Origin: Deltaproteobacteria bacterium SG8_13 | Lineage (GTDB): Bacteria > Desulfobacterota > Desulfobacteria > Desulfobacterales > SG8-13 | Direction: 5' to 3' | NCBI GenBank assembly: GCA_001303025.1 | Contig: LJNK01000038.1 | Location: forward strand, 1-54,493 | Length of the DNA stretch: 54,493 nucleotides | Shown here: piece by piece, positions 40,176-50,461 of the stretch | How the letters are laid out: every line of letters begins with the position of its first letter | Numbering within the stretch: the stretch's first letter is position 1 | Notes under the pieces: model-generated | Database searches by the model: none | What the model was told of the DNA's origin: nothing | What the model saw: only the letters and a program-made list of their open reading frames with translations | Position numbers and translations under genes: made by a program

Positions 40176-40342
40176 CAACGATCCTTTCCTCCCGCGGACA
40201 AGACCAGACGGCCGGCTTGTCTCCTGCATCGATCAACGCTCGTGTTTCACGCAGCTTGACAGTTCGAAAAATCGATTGCATAAAAACAGCAGGCGCCGGA
40301 TCACGGTGCCGGCAACCACGTGGCCGATAGAAAGGTTTTCGT

Positions 40343-41155
40343 ATGCCGCAACCAAAACACGCGATGGAGGTTTTTCAGCTGCTGGACAAGTCGAATTGCC
40401 GTCAGTGCGGTGAAAAGACCTGTCTGGCATTTGCCGGAGCGGTATTTCGGGGGCAAAGAGATCTCCGCCAGTGCCCGATGCTCTCGCCGGAAGTTGTTGT
40501 GCGATTTGAGCCGGATTCCGAAGGGCCCAACAGCGCAGAGCAAAGCCAGGAAGAACACCTGGATGGGTTGAAAGCCGAGATTGCCGGACTCGACCTGCAA
40601 GAGGCGGCCGAAAGGGCCGGGGGCCGGCTTGCTGGCAGTCGGCTGACACTCAAGGTCCTCGGAAAGGACTTCGGCGTCGATTCGAGCGGCAGCCTGATCA
40701 CCGATATTCATGTCAATCCCTGGGTGGCCATTCCGGTTTTGACGCACCTGCTGCACGGCCGGGGGCTGCCGGCTGCGGGCAACTGGGTGTCGTTTCGGGA
40801 GTTGAAAGACGGAGCCGAGCGCTATCCGCTGTTCCGGAAGCGATGCGAGGAGCCGATGAAATCGGTGGCAGACCTGCACACCGGACTGTTCGACGACATG
40901 GTGCATATTTTTAACGGACAGCAGGTGCAGGAGCAGTTCGAATCGGACATCTCGGTGGTGCTGCATCCACTTCCCAAGGTGCCGCTGATGGTTTGTTACT
41001 GGCTGCCGGAAGACGGGCTCCAATCGAGTCTCAATCTGTTTTTCGACGAAACGGCCGACCGCAACCTGGACATCGGATCGATCTTTACCCTGGGTGTGGG
41101 TCTTGCCCAAATGTTTCAGAAACTCTCCTGGCGGCACGGCTCGCCCCGGGCCTGA
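40343..41155 (+). CDS. [4Fe-4S]-domain plus DUF3786 protein
   Basis: The protein has 270 residues. Residues 18-46 carry a CxxCx4Cx16C cluster motif (CRQCGEKTC ... RQC) of the type seen in the CdhD/AcsC and RnfB-like Fe-S domain. The remainder is a DUF3786 domain: LTLKVLGKDFGVDSSG, PWVAIPVLTHLLHG, WVSFRELKDGAERYP, PKVPLMVCYWLPEDG, FFDETADRNLDIGSI. DUF3786 proteins occur in anaerobes with corrinoid or acetyl-CoA pathways and have no proven function. AAGG lies 7 bases before the ATG. It stands alone between small genes. Confidence 0.85.
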   Translation: MPQPKHAMEVFQLLDKSNCRQCGEKTCLAFAGAVFRGQRDLRQCPMLSPEVVVRFEPDSEGPNSAEQSQEEHLDGLKAEIAGLDLQEAAERAGGRLAGSRLTLKVLGKDFGVDSSGSLITDIHVNPWVAIPVLTHLLHGRGLPAAGNWVSFRELKDGAERYPLFRKRCEEPMKSVADLHTGLFDDMVHIFNGQQVQEQFESDISVVLHPLPKVPLMVCYWLPEDGLQSSLNLFFDETADRNLDIGSIFTLGVGLAQMFQKLSWRHGSPRA

Positions 41156-41183
41156 ACCCGCTTCCATCCTGTTGCCGGGTTTT
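41155..41183. terminator. Hairpin in convergent gap
   Basis: AACCCG (41155-41160) pairs with CGGGTT (41176-41181) over a 15-base loop, followed by two more T. It lies directly after the DUF3786 stop, between convergent genes. Confidence 0.4.
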
Positions 41184-41239
41184 GAAGCCGGTCCGTCTAT
41201 GGCTGTCGGGGGGAAGAAATTCCGATACTGTGTGACGGT

Positions 41240-41836
41240 TCACTTCCACAGCTGATCGAATTCGATCCGTTCGGGAAAGGTGCACTTTTGCGGGTCCGCC
41301 GCGGTCAGCCGGGCCCTTTTTTCCAGCAGCTCGACGCCTTTTGCCGCCGCGGGCGCGGTATCTACCCACTCAAGGACCTTGAAGCCGGCCGGTCTTTTCC
41401 AGACCGCATGAATGAGTATGCCCTTATAGGTCTTGTCTTTTTCAACCCACAAGATAACCGAATAACAGTCGACCCCGTCGATCTGCAGCCGTTTCGTGCA
41501 GCACTTTACGCCACGACCGTCGAACAGATCTTCATAGGAACGGACGAACATCTGCACATCCTCGCGCATTGCGGCATAGAGCTCTTCATCGGCCGGTCTG
41601 CGCGCACCGCGGGTTGCGTCGACTACCGCCGCCTGCCGGTAGAATTCGGTGATCTCTTCCCATCGGTACAGCGTCAGATCCCGGGTCAGCGAATCGGTAT
41701 CGCCGCTTCTTGCGGATGTTAGAACGGATTCCATGAATTCGTTCCATGGATCGAGGACCCTGGTCGCACAGGCCGCCGAGCTGAAGATCAACAGCAGCGA
41801 TAGACCGCATCTGGCCCATAAGGCCATGGGTTGCAT
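41240..41836 (-). CDS. Lipoprotein of unknown function
   Basis: This 198-residue lipoprotein has a signal peptide ending FSSAAC (Cys23). The mature part begins with a helical region (WNEFMESVLTSARSGD; ITEFYRQAAVVD). It continues with a mixed beta region containing GRGVKCCTKRLQIDGVDCYSVI (three cysteines close together) and ILIHAVWKRPAGFKVLEW. The fold suggests a small NTF2-like or SnoaL-like domain preceded by helices, but I cannot confirm this. The neighbouring GAF gene on the same strand ends 37 bp upstream of its start, so they may be co-transcribed. Confidence 0.75.
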   Translation of the reverse strand: MQPMALWARCGLSLLLIFSSAACATRVLDPWNEFMESVLTSARSGDTDSLTRDLTLYRWEEITEFYRQAAVVDATRGARRPADEELYAAMREDVQMFVRSYEDLFDGRGVKCCTKRLQIDGVDCYSVILWVEKDKTYKGILIHAVWKRPAGFKVLEWVDTAPAAAKGVELLEKRARLTAADPQKCTFPERIEFDQLWK

Positions 41837-41872
41837 CGCGACCCCGCAGCAGTAAAACCGGAAAGGTTCAGT

Positions 41873-42424
41873 TTACAGCGCCGGCGATTCGCAAACGGTG
41901 GCGAGAACCTCGATGTGCTCTCTTTGACCCTGATACAATCGGGTCATTTCAATCAGAATGCCGGCAATCTGGGCCATTGCCTGGACGAAGTTCACATCGT
42001 CGAGGGTAAATTCCCACTTTTCAGCCGTGTAGACCCGAACGGCGCCGATCGCGTCATCTCCGATCATGATGGGAACGGAGAGAATCGAGGAGATGCCCTC
42101 CTTACTGGCCGCATCCGGATACTGGATTCGCGGGTCGTCGCCGACATCGTAGACTGCCACCGGGCCTTCATTGAGAGATTCGGCAATGGAGTGCAGGGCG
42201 CTGACCGTTCCCTTGTTCAGGTATTCGGAACTTAAACCGGCCGATGAGGCAACCTCCAGCTCCTTGGTGTCGGGATTGAACAGAAACAGTGTACAGCCCT
42301 TGATGCCCAGCGCCGATCGAATGCTTTCCACCGTCATGCGGATGATCTCCTCCGGCTCTTTGGATTTCGAAAGGGCCCGGGAGATTCGGATCAACGTATC
42401 GTAGTTGGTTCTCAGATTACGCAT
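41873..42424 (-). CDS. Stand-alone GAF domain protein
   Basis: The protein has about 183 residues, nearly all one GAF domain: LIRISRALSKSKEPEEIIRM, GIKGCTLFLFNPDTKELEV, DVGDDPRIQYPDAASKEGI, SILSVPIMIGDDAIGAVRVY and a closing helix NFVQAMAQIAGILIEM. GAF domains bind cyclic nucleotides, haem, tetrapyrroles or other small ligands. No output domain is fused. AAAGGAGG lies 5 bases before the ATG at 42424, so that start is chosen over the earlier one at 42451. It may serve as a ligand-sensing partner in trans. Confidence 0.85.
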   Translation of the reverse strand: MRNLRTNYDTLIRISRALSKSKEPEEIIRMTVESIRSALGIKGCTLFLFNPDTKELEVASSAGLSSEYLNKGTVSALHSIAESLNEGPVAVYDVGDDPRIQYPDAASKEGISSILSVPIMIGDDAIGAVRVYTAEKWEFTLDDVNFVQAMAQIAGILIEMTRLYQGQREHIEVLATVCESPAL

Positions 42425-42861
42425 TTGCGCCTCCTTTGGTTGCAGATTCACCGATGCAGAACCGACTGCCGCTGTTTGCCAGGGCTCTTGCCATTGGATC
42501 TGCGTGTTTTCCGGGAGGCTAAGAGGGCTTCGTTTTCAGCAGAGTGTCGGTCGGGCGATGGCAGAAGGAGTGTCGCGGCAGGTTTCGATCCGGCGAATCG
42601 ATCGGAAATATCCGCTCCGTGTCGGTCGCAGCGAGGCTACCGGATGGACAAGAGCACGATTGGTGTCAGCATGTCAAAAACCATCCGGGTTGTCAAATGC
42701 CGCTGGGTCGACTTCGATGGGATGGCAGATGTGCTCACGTCTCCCTTCTTGTTTTTTTTCTTGATTGCCGGACCAAAAACTGGGAAAGTTCCGCAAGGAT
42801 TTCGAAATGACCCACGGATCCGGATCGACACGGCGAGCGACCCCAGCCGAAGGAGGAGACA
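42425..42861. other. 437-bp divergent intergenic region upstream of ald
   Basis: I see no gene with confidence. It contains an 8-bp perfect inverted repeat at 42640-42688 and AAGGAGGAG just before the ald ATG. It does not match a riboswitch I know. Confidence 0.4.
42640..42688 (+). repeat. 8-bp inverted repeat in ald leader region
   Basis: CCGGATGG (42640-42647) and CCATCCGG (42681-42688) are perfect complements spaced 33 bases apart, about 175 bases before ald. It could be a leader RNA stem or an operator with looped half-sites. Confidence 0.35.
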
Positions 42862-43974
42862 ATGATCGTTGGAGTGTTGAAGGAAATCAAGGCCGACGAA
42901 AACCGCGTGGCCATTACGCCGGCCGGAGTGGAGATCATGACGCAGCGCGGACACAAGGTTCTGCTGGAAAAAGGCGCCGGCAAACCAAGTGGATTCGACG
43001 ATCGAATGTACAGGGACTCCGGCGCCACGATTGTCTCCACACCCGACAAGATTTTTCCGAAGGCCGAACTGCTGCTGCGGGTCAAAGAACCCCAGCCGTC
43101 CGAACTGGTGCATCTGCGCCCCGGTCAGGTTTATTTCGCTTACCTGCACTTGGCCGCATCCAAGAAACTCTGTCGGGCCCTGATGAAGGCCGGCACGGTG
43201 AACATTGCCTACGAGACGATTCAGAAAACCAACGGATCCTTGCCCTTGTTGACTCCGATGAGCGAAGTCGCCGGGCCGATGGCGATCCAGGAAGGGGCCA
43301 AGTACCTGGAGATGTCCCATGGCGGTCACGGTGTGCTGCTGGGCGGTGTGCCGGGGGTGGATCCCGGGACCGTGCTGATATTGGGAGGAGGAGTGGTCGG
43401 TCTGAATGCCGCCAAGATGGCCAGCGGGCTCGGGGCCAAAGTCTACATTCTGGACATCGATTTACAACGACTGCGTTACCTGAGCGACGTGATGCCCAGC
43501 AACTGCTTTTTGCTGATGTCCAATCCGGCCAACATTCGGGAACTGCTTCCCAAGGCGGATGTGGTGGTCGGCGCTCCGCTGATACCGGGCAGCCGGACGC
43601 CGATTCTGGTCACCCGGGAAATGATGAAAACCATGAAACAGGGAGCGGTGGTGATCGACGTCTCCATCGATCAGGGCGGGTGTTTCGAAACTTCCAAAGA
43701 AACCACCCACGCAGATCCGACCTACAAGATTGACGGTGTGGTTCACTATGCGGTCTCCAACATGCCCGGGGCCCTGCCCAGAACCTCCACCTTGGCGCTT
43801 ACCAATGCCACGCTGCCCTATGTGGTCCAGATCGCCGACAAGGGGTGGCAGCGGGCGGTTTACGAAAACCCGGAGATCGGTGCCGGTGCCAACGTTGTTG
43901 CTGGAAAAGTAACCCACAAGAGCCTGGCGGACGCCCACTCGCTCAAATACGTGTCGGTGGAAGCGCTGCTATAG
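42862..43974 (+). CDS. ald: Alanine dehydrogenase
   Basis: Ald interconverts L-alanine and pyruvate plus ammonia with NAD. The 370-residue protein is full length and strongly conserved. It opens MIVGVLKEIKADENRVAITP with the substrate Arg, followed by LLRVKEPQ with the catalytic-site Lys and YFAYLHLAA with the catalytic His. The NAD-binding motif is LILGGGVVGLNAAKMA with Asp in VYILDID, then SIDQGGCFETS, VSNMPGALPRTST and a late NATLPYV. A strong AAGGAGGAG precedes the ATG. It is a single-gene unit followed by a hairpin. It could serve alanine catabolism or nitrogen assimilation. Confidence 0.96.
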   Translation: MIVGVLKEIKADENRVAITPAGVEIMTQRGHKVLLEKGAGKPSGFDDRMYRDSGATIVSTPDKIFPKAELLLRVKEPQPSELVHLRPGQVYFAYLHLAASKKLCRALMKAGTVNIAYETIQKTNGSLPLLTPMSEVAGPMAIQEGAKYLEMSHGGHGVLLGGVPGVDPGTVLILGGGVVGLNAAKMASGLGAKVYILDIDLQRLRYLSDVMPSNCFLLMSNPANIRELLPKADVVVGAPLIPGSRTPILVTREMMKTMKQGAVVIDVSIDQGGCFETSKETTHADPTYKIDGVVHYAVSNMPGALPRTSTLALTNATLPYVVQIADKGWQRAVYENPEIGAGANVVAGKVTHKSLADAHSLKYVSVEALL

Positions 43975-44022
43975 TCTATCCATTCCGATCTGCATCCCTT
44001 TGAATCCTATGCGGCGGGACTC

Positions 44023-44043
44023 GCCTGTTGCCGGCCAGCAGGC
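44023..44043 (+). terminator. Strong hairpin after ald
   Basis: GCCTGTTG (44023-44030), loop CCGGC, CAGCAGGC (44036-44043): eight pairs including one G-U. There is no U-run after it, so Rho-independent termination would be inefficient. A consensus -35 TTGACA follows at 44057-44062, but I found no matching -10. Confidence 0.4.
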
Positions 44044-44158
44044 TGTGCGGCTCGACTTGACAGCCTTTGCGCGGTCATTACCTTGCTGTAAAGAATCCGG
44101 TTTCCATCCAGCTCCACGAAGCAAATCGTAACATCATCATGGTAAAGGAGAAAACCGC

Positions 44159-46864
44159 ATGCAGGTGACAGCCGAGCATCGGCGCCTGATCGCCCACCGT
44201 GACCGGGTCGCGAACTGGAAAAAGTGGGGACCCTACCTAAGCGAACGATCCTGGGGAACGGTCCGCGAAGATTACAGCGAGCAGGGCAGCGCCTGGCGGT
44301 TTTTCCCTCACGACCACGCCCGCAGCCGGGTATACCGATGGGGGGAGGACGGTCTTGCCGGCATCTGCGACCGCTATCAATACATCTGTCTGGCAATGGC
44401 CTTGTGGAACGGCCGCGATCCCATTCTAAAGGAACGAATGTTCGGCCTGAGCGGCGATGAGGGCAATCACGGTGAAGATGTCAAAGAGGTGTATTACTAC
44501 CTGGACAGCACTCCCACGCACAGCTACATGAAGATGCTCTACAAGTATCCCCAGGCGGCGTTTCCCTACGAGCAGCTGGTTAACGAAAACCTCCGGCGGG
44601 GTCCACTCGATGACGAATACGAACTGCTCGACACCGGGGTTTTCGATGGCGATCGTTACTTCGACGTTGTGGTGGAATACGCCAAGGCAGGACCGGATGA
44701 TATCCTGGTCCGGATCCGCACATTCAACCGCGGCCCGGAGCCGGCTAAGTGCGTCCTGCTGCCCACCGTCTGGTTTCGCAACACCTGGAGTTGGGGGTAT
44801 CCAGAGGGCCCCATGGCTGATGTGCAGCGCAGGCCGCAAATGCGGCTGAAGGCGACATCGGCAAATGCAAAGGTTCTGCACCTCGATCACCCCGCATCCG
44901 GATCATACTTCCTGTATGCCGATAACCCCCGGCAATGGTTGTTTTCAGATAACGAAACCAACACCGAGCGTCATTTCGGTGCCCCCAACGCCGTTGCCTA
45001 CGTGAAAGATGCGTTTCACCGTTACATCGTCGACGGCGAGCAGGCGGCAATCAACCCCCAGGCCGCCGGCACCAAATCCGCGGCGGTGTTTGAAGAGGAA
45101 ATTCCCCCCGGAGGCTCCCACAGCATCCGCCTGCGGCTGAGCGCCGACAGCCTGCCAGGGCCTTTTGAAGACTTCGAAGCCCTGCTGGCCGAAAGGCGGC
45201 AGGAGGCCGACGAATTTTATGCCGCCATCGGAAACCCGGATCTCAGCGAGGATGAGCAGCGTGTGCAGCGCCAGGCGCTGGCCGGAATGCTCTGGACCAA
45301 GCAGTTTTACTACTACAACATCGAACAGTGGCTGAGCGGCGATCCTGCCGGGCAACCGGTGCCCGAAGCCCGCAGCCGGGGCCGCAACCACGAATGGGAA
45401 CACCTCAATAATTTCGACGTGATCTCGATGCCGGACAAGTGGGAGTATCCCTGGTACGCCGGATGGGACCTGGCGTTTCACGCCATACCGCTGGCACTGG
45501 TGGACACCGACTTTGCCAAACGCCAGCTGGTGCTGCTGGCACGCGAATGGTACATGCACCCGAACGGGCAGCTGCCGGCCTACGAGTGGGCTTTTGGCGA
45601 CGTCAACCCGCCGGTGCACGCCTGGGCGGCTCTGCGGGTTTACAAGATCGATGCCAAGCAGCGGGGCCGGGAGGATCGCCGCTTTCTGGAGAGCATCTTC
45701 CACAAGCTGCTGCTCAACTTCACCTGGTGGGTGAACAAGAAAGATACCGAGGGCAACAACATCTTCCAGGGCGGATTTCTGGGCCTGGACAACATCAGCG
45801 TGTTCGATCGAAGCAAACCTTTGCCCACCGGCGGTCACCTGGAACAGTCCGACGGAACCGCCTGGATGGCCTTCTACTGCTTGGAGATGCTCAAAATCGC
45901 TTTCGAGCTGGCCAGGGAGAATCCGGTTTACCAGGATTCGGCCAGCAAATTCTTCGAGCACTTCCTGCGTATCGGCAGCGCCATGACCGCCAGTCACCGA
46001 CTCGGGGTCAGTCTCTGGGACGAAGACGACGGCTTTTTTTACGACGTCCTGCACCAGCCCGGCGGCGAGGTGATTCCGTTGAAGGTCCATTCGCTGGTGG
46101 GGTTGATGCCGCTGCTGGCTGTTGAAACCCTGGAATCGGATCTGCTCGACGACATGCCCGCTTTCAAGCGCCGCATGATGTGGTTTTTCGAAAACCGGAT
46201 TTACCTGCGCGACCGCGGTCACGTTGCCTGCGTCAAGGCCCGGGGGGAAAAGGCCCGCCGGATGCTGTCGCTGGTAAATCGCGACCGATTGCTGCGGGTA
46301 CTGCGCCGCATGCTCGACGAACAGGAATTTCTTTCCCCATACGGCATACGCTCCCTGTCGAAGTATCATCGCGACCGGCCCTACAGTTTCCATGTCGACG
46401 GCCAGGTGCACTCCATCGACTACCAGCCGGCGGAGTCCCGCAGCGGCCTTTTCGGGGGAAACTCCAACTGGCGCGGCCCGGTCTGGTTTCCCATCAACTT
46501 TCTGCTGATCGAGGCGCTGCAAAAATATCACCACTTTTACGGAGAGAGCCTGACGGTGGAATGCCCCACCGGATCAGGCCGGTCGATGACGCTCGATCAG
46601 GTGGCCGCCGAGCTCTCTCGGCGCCTGATGCGCCTGTTTCTGCGCGATGCATCCGGCCGGCGTCCGGTTTTCGGCGCCAATCGCAAGCTTCAGGAAGATC
46701 CCCACTGGCGGGACTGGATCGTTTTCAGCGAGTATTTTCACGGCGATAACGGCTGCGGTCTGGGGGCCAGCCACCAGACCGGATGGACGGGCCTGGTGGC
46801 CAAACTGATTCAGCAGTCCGGCGGAACTGTGACCGGAGACTCTGAACCACCCGCCGGCGGGTAA
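44159..46864 (+). CDS. GH63/MGH1-like glucosidase
   Basis: This 901-residue cytosolic glycoside hydrolase is of the GH63-related (alpha,alpha)6 barrel group often annotated simply as glucosidase. Recognisable stretches are the N-terminal [20 protein letters not shown] region, [18 protein letters not shown], the barrel part [20 protein letters not shown] (in parts: [22 protein letters not shown]), [30 protein letters not shown] and a final [15 protein letters not shown] and TGWTGLVA. Glu/Asp candidates are abundant, but I cannot assign the acid/base pair. AAAGGAG is 8 bases before the ATG. Glucokinase follows after 12 bp, so released glucose is probably phosphorylated directly. The natural substrate, possibly a glucosyl compatible solute or an alpha-glucan, is unknown. 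Confidence 0.88.
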   Translation: MQVTAEHRRLIAHRDRVANWKKWGPYLSERSWGTVREDYSEQGSAWRFFPHDHARSRVYRWGEDGLAGICDRYQYICLAMALWNGRDPILKERMFGLSGDEGNHGEDVKEVYYYLDSTPTHSYMKMLYKYPQAAFPYEQLVNENLRRGPLDDEYELLDTGVFDGDRYFDVVVEYAKAGPDDILVRIRTFNRGPEPAKCVLLPTVWFRNTWSWGYPEGPMADVQRRPQMRLKATSANAKVLHLDHPASGSYFLYADNPRQWLFSDNETNTERHFGAPNAVAYVKDAFHRYIVDGEQAAINPQAAGTKSAAVFEEEIPPGGSHSIRLRLSADSLPGPFEDFEALLAERRQEADEFYAAIGNPDLSEDEQRVQRQALAGMLWTKQFYYYNIEQWLSGDPAGQPVPEARSRGRNHEWEHLNNFDVISMPDKWEYPWYAGWDLAFHAIPLALVDTDFAKRQLVLLAREWYMHPNGQLPAYEWAFGDVNPPVHAWAALRVYKIDAKQRGREDRRFLESIFHKLLLNFTWWVNKKDTEGNNIFQGGFLGLDNISVFDRSKPLPTGGHLEQSDGTAWMAFYCLEMLKIAFELARENPVYQDSASKFFEHFLRIGSAMTASHRLGVSLWDEDDGFFYDVLHQPGGEVIPLKVHSLVGLMPLLAVETLESDLLDDMPAFKRRMMWFFENRIYLRDRGHVACVKARGEKARRMLSLVNRDRLLRVLRRMLDEQEFLSPYGIRSLSKYHRDRPYSFHVDGQVHSIDYQPAESRSGLFGGNSNWRGPVWFPINFLLIEALQKYHHFYGESLTVECPTGSGRSMTLDQVAAELSRRLMRLFLRDASGRRPVFGANRKLQEDPHWRDWIVFSEYFHGDNGCGLGASHQTGWTGLVAKLIQQSGGTVTGDSEPPAGG

Positions 46865-46876
46865 CAGGAAACGAAA

Positions 46877-47836
46877 ATGGCAAAGCACATTCTGGCAGCC
46901 GATATCGGCGGCACTTCCAGTCGATTCGCATTATTTCGAACCGCAGCCGGGCAGCCGGCGGAGATCGAGACCGCGTGTGAACTGCAAACTGGCGCATTCG
47001 CTTCGCTGCTGGAATTGCTGCAGGCGGCAAGAGCCGAACACCACAGCCTGTCACCGGATTCGGCCGCCGCCGCGGTGCTGGCCGTTCCCGGCCCGGTGGA
47101 GGGGGGCAAGCGCGCCCGGCTGGCCAACGTCAAATGGCCCGTGGATCTTGGACCGGTTGAAAGACGCTATGGCGGCTGTCCGTTTTTTCTGATCAACGAT
47201 TTTGAGGCCCAGGCATTCGGGTGTTTGACCCTGGCGGTGGAAACGGTCCGGCAGATCAAAAGCGGGCGCCGGCAGACCAACGGGATGCTGGCAGTTGTGG
47301 GTGCGGGAACCGGTCTGGGACACTGCGCTCTGAAATCCGACAACCGCGGTACGCCGGTGGCCTTTCCCTCCGAGGCCGCCCATGCCGTATTCCCGCTTTC
47401 CGGCAGTCCGGAGAGCGGGTTCCGTCGATTTCTCACTGCCACCGCCGGAACCCGGGAGCCGACCGCAGATCTGGTCGTTTCCGGCCGGGGACTGGCGCTG
47501 CTCCATCGCTACCTGACCGGCGAGGACCTGTCGCCGCAGCAGGTTGCCCGGCAGATTTCTCCGCAGTCGGAAACCACCGACTGGTTCGCACGCTTTTACG
47601 CCCGCGCCTGCCGCCACTATGCCCTGGCGGTCCTGCCGCTTGCCGGTCTGTTCGTATCCGGAGGAGTGGCTGTAAAAAACCCCTTTCTGGTGGACAACGA
47701 TACCTGGCGGGCCGAGTTCGTGCGTTCGGAAACCAAGCAACAGCTGCTGGAGGCCATCCGGGTCGACCTGGTAACCGACGAGTGGATCGGCCTGTGGGGA
47801 GCGGCACGCTACGGCATCGATCGACTGTTGCGTTGA
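46877..47836 (+). CDS. glk: Glucokinase
   Basis: This 319-residue protein of the bacterial Glk type (not ROK) phosphorylates glucose with ATP. It begins with the phosphate-1 motif LAADIGGTSSRFALFR. It has KWPVDLGPVERR, the sugar-binding FFLINDFEAQAFG, the phosphate-2 motif AVVGAGTGLGHCAL, EAAHAVFPL with Glu, and ADLVVSGRGLALLHRYL. It ends with the adenosine motif LFVSGGVAVKNPF. The gene is 12 bp behind the glucosidase gene and forms an operon with it. Its last 28 bases overlap the convergent AF1514-like gene. Confidence 0.93.
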   Translation: MAKHILAADIGGTSSRFALFRTAAGQPAEIETACELQTGAFASLLELLQAARAEHHSLSPDSAAAAVLAVPGPVEGGKRARLANVKWPVDLGPVERRYGGCPFFLINDFEAQAFGCLTLAVETVRQIKSGRRQTNGMLAVVGAGTGLGHCALKSDNRGTPVAFPSEAAHAVFPLSGSPESGFRRFLTATAGTREPTADLVVSGRGLALLHRYLTGEDLSPQQVARQISPQSETTDWFARFYARACRHYALAVLPLAGLFVSGGVAVKNPFLVDNDTWRAEFVRSETKQQLLEAIRVDLVTDEWIGLWGAARYGIDRLLR

Positions 47837-48135
47837 TTACGCGAATCCCCGAGCGGCTGAATCAGGTAGTAAAATACGTAGGAACCGTCGTTGACAGCGA
47901 CGGTAAGATTTGCCCCCCGGCTCGCCGCCCAGACTATCCACGACGGTCGATCCTGGCGCCCGCACTCGATTTTCGGATAAAACTCGCCGGTGAGGCTGCT
48001 GTGCCAGGACAGCAACATGGCCTGCGGATCGATCCGTCGCGCTTCGGCCCTGGCCAGGTCCCTGGCCTGCTCGAAACCGGGATCGGTCTGCTCTGTTGCC
48101 AGCGTGATCAGCTTACCCAGCACTTCACCCTTCAT
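47809..48135 (-). CDS. AF1514-like small protein
   Basis: This 108-residue protein contains [20 protein letters not shown] followed by [19 protein letters not shown] and YVFYYL. That resembles the small AF1514-type family of anaerobes, whose role is unknown. The N-terminal half is helical ([16 protein letters not shown]). Its start overlaps the end of the molybdopterin oxidoreductase gene by 11 bases, so it is translated from the same transcript, and it overlaps the convergent glk end by 28 bases. Association with molybdoenzyme function is inferred from this coupling. Confidence 0.7.
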   Translation of the reverse strand: MKGEVLGKLITLATEQTDPGFEQARDLARAEARRIDPQAMLLSWHSSLTGEFYPKIECGRQDRPSWIVWAASRGANLTVAVNDGSYVFYYLIQPLGDSRNQRNSRSMP

Positions 48136-50266
48136 TTGAACCCGCCTTTCTTTCGAGTTCGACCTCCACCCGGCAGCTGTTGCAGGGAAAAGCGCCGGCG
48201 GGTGACATCCGGTCGTCGGTCAGCACATTGACGCACCCGCCTTCGTCCAGGCCTTCCGGGCCGGGCCGATACCACGCGCCGGCATCCAGGCTGACAACGC
48301 CCGGAATGATGCGATCGGTGACCCGGACAACGGTCCGCAGCCGACCGCGCGCGTTGAATACCACCGCCCGGTCCCCGTCGGTTATGCAGCGCCGGGCGGC
48401 ATCGATCGGATTCAACCACAGCCGGTCGTCGGCCTGCTGTTTCAAACCGGCGATATTGTCGAACTGGGAATTCACCCGGGTTCGGGCATGCGGGCTGACC
48501 AGCTGCAGCGGATACAATGCGCTGCAGCGACCGGCGGTCTCCTCCCGGGGACCCATGTATTTTGGTACAGCCGGTATCTGCGGATGGTTCATGTCTGCGA
48601 TCTTGCAGCTGTAGATTTCGATCCTGCCCGAAGGCGTGGGGAAAGGGTGATTGCCGGGATCTTCGATCTGTTTTGTGAACGCGATCCAGGGCCCATCGGT
48701 TTTCACCGGGTGAAAGGGCATGTGGCAGAAAGTATCAAAATCGGGCATGTCCTGGGTGGCCGCGACGAAGTCCTCCAGCCAGCCTCGGTCGGATTTCCGG
48801 TTGTAATCTGCGATGCCCAGGCGCCGGGCCAGCCCGGTAAATATGGCCAGGTCCGATTGCAGCCCGGCAGGCGGATCCACGACCCGGTTCATGAAAATCC
48901 GATAGGGCCCGCCCAGCCAGGGCAGCCCGATGTCTTCCTGTTCGAGGTAGTGGGTGACCGGCAGGACGATGTCGGCAAAACGGGCGGTGGGGGTCATAAA
49001 CAGCTCGTGCACTACGATAAATTCGGGTTGCTTCAGTGCGGCGAGGCCCTTGTTGAGGTTCAGAAACTGGTTTAGCAGGTTGCACCCCACGACGTACAAC
49101 AGTTTGATATCGCTGGGGTAACCGCCGGACTTTCCTTTCAGCAGGGCGTCGTATACCTGGCAGACGTTAACGGCCGGAGACCGTTTTACCGGGGCCGGAA
49201 AGGATTTTCCCAGCCGTCCCAGGTCCGTGCGGTCGGTGCCGCCGGCCACATGTCCGCCGGCAATTCCGATGTTGCCCGTCATGGCCCCAAGGATCATGGC
49301 CGCCCGATGGAACTGCTCGCCGAAGTCGGTGCGGCCGGGAGCCCAGCCCGTGCAGAGGGCTGCGGGTTTTCGGGTGGCGTATGCGACAGCCAGCGACCGG
49401 ATATCTTCGGCCGGAACTCCGGTGAGCGGTTCGGCCCACGCCGGTGTTTTGGCAACGCTGTCCTCCTTGCCGGTGACATAGGCTTTAAAATCAGCGAATC
49501 CGATGGTGTAGCGCTCAACGAACCTCTGGTCATAGATGCCTTCGGCGATCATCACCTGGGCCATGGCGATCAGCATGGCGGTGTCGGTTCCCGGACGGAT
49601 GGGAATCCATTGGGCAGACAGGCGCCTGGCGGTGTGGTTGCGGCGCGGATCCACACACACGATGGGCGTTCCCTTTTTTGCTGCTTCTGAGAGACGGGCC
49701 GCCGTTTCGGGTCGAAAACGGGAGATCAGCGGGTCCCAACCCCAGAGAATGATCAGCTCGGACTGCAGCAGATTGTCCCGGTTCGACGCGGTGAACTGAC
49801 TGCCGAAGGTCGTGTCGGCGGCAAATGCAGCGCCCTCCATCGAGGTGCTGCCCCAGGCACTGGTGCACCCGCCATACAGATCAAAAAAACGGTGTGCGAC
49901 CTGCCGCGTGTTGTGCAAAACCCCCTCATTGGCGTAGTAGTCCATCAGGAAAACAGCCAGCGGCCCCCAGTTGTCCTTGACCTGCTGCAGTTCCGATGCC
50001 ACCCGGTCAAGCGCCTCCTCCCAACGGATCGGTTCGAAACGGCCGCTGCCCCGCTCGCCGATGCGTCGAAGCGGCCGGGTGAGACGATCGGGGGCAGTAA
50101 CGACCTCCTTTTGAGAAAGCCCGCGAATGCAGGGCTTCATCTGGCTGCCTGACGCATGCGGGCTGCCGATCTTCAAAATCCGGCCGTCAGCCACGGTTGC
50201 TTTCAGTAGACAGCGCGCTCCGCAGTCAAAGGAGCAGGAGGTGGTGATGGTCTTCGAACTGCTCAT
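48125..50266 (-). CDS. Molybdopterin-dependent oxidoreductase (DMSO reductase family)
   Basis: This 713-residue catalytic subunit has the layout of the DMSO reductase superfamily. An N-terminal [4Fe-4S] motif CSFDCGARC ... KPCIRG (residues 11-47) is followed by [27 protein letters not shown] and the metal-ligand region [17 protein letters not shown] near residue 130. Then come VVDPRR-type [13 protein letters not shown], a [12 protein letters not shown] loop, [14 protein letters not shown], a [19 protein letters not shown] segment, and a C-terminal cap with [12 protein letters not shown] and [11 protein letters not shown]. There is no Tat signal, so it is cytosolic. No Fe-S or membrane subunit is encoded beside it, only the AF1514-like protein. 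The substrate cannot be read from sequence; the Mo/W ligand is uncertain (Cys or Ser in GGCTSAWGS). Confidence 0.9.
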   Translation of the reverse strand: MSSSKTITTSCSFDCGARCLLKATVADGRILKIGSPHASGSQMKPCIRGLSQKEVVTAPDRLTRPLRRIGERGSGRFEPIRWEEALDRVASELQQVKDNWGPLAVFLMDYYANEGVLHNTRQVAHRFFDLYGGCTSAWGSTSMEGAAFAADTTFGSQFTASNRDNLLQSELIILWGWDPLISRFRPETAARLSEAAKKGTPIVCVDPRRNHTARRLSAQWIPIRPGTDTAMLIAMAQVMIAEGIYDQRFVERYTIGFADFKAYVTGKEDSVAKTPAWAEPLTGVPAEDIRSLAVAYATRKPAALCTGWAPGRTDFGEQFHRAAMILGAMTGNIGIAGGHVAGGTDRTDLGRLGKSFPAPVKRSPAVNVCQVYDALLKGKSGGYPSDIKLLYVVGCNLLNQFLNLNKGLAALKQPEFIVVHELFMTPTARFADIVLPVTHYLEQEDIGLPWLGGPYRIFMNRVVDPPAGLQSDLAIFTGLARRLGIADYNRKSDRGWLEDFVAATQDMPDFDTFCHMPFHPVKTDGPWIAFTKQIEDPGNHPFPTPSGRIEIYSCKIADMNHPQIPAVPKYMGPREETAGRCSALYPLQLVSPHARTRVNSQFDNIAGLKQQADDRLWLNPIDAARRCITDGDRAVVFNARGRLRTVVRVTDRIIPGVVSLDAGAWYRPGPEGLDEGGCVNVLTDDRMSPAGAFPCNSCRVEVELERKAGSNEG

Positions 50267-50461
50267 AGTTCGTTGATCATTTATGGGTTGCCTGTCTGGT
50301 CGGAAATGTGCAATGAGTGGGGTCAGCGGTTCGACCGTTTGCTGATGCTACCTCGGAATCACTCGCAGCGCAAGACTCTGCTGTCACCACAGCATCCCAG
50401 GGCAGTGGTTTCAGAACGCAGGTTGCCCAAAGGAACCGAATACGGCAGGAGAAAACATCAG

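Noticed and set aside
44057..44110. Sigma-70 promoter for the glucosidase from the perfect TTGACA at 44057
   Set aside because: No acceptable -10 box at 16-18 bases.
44945..46534. 529-codon open frame on the minus strand
   Set aside because: Antisense to the strongly conserved glucosidase; composition explained by that gene.
50273..50461. N-terminal extension of the hypothetical gene at 50462
   Set aside because: No ribosome binding site or hydrophobic or conserved sequence; the ATG at 50462 has AGGAG upstream.
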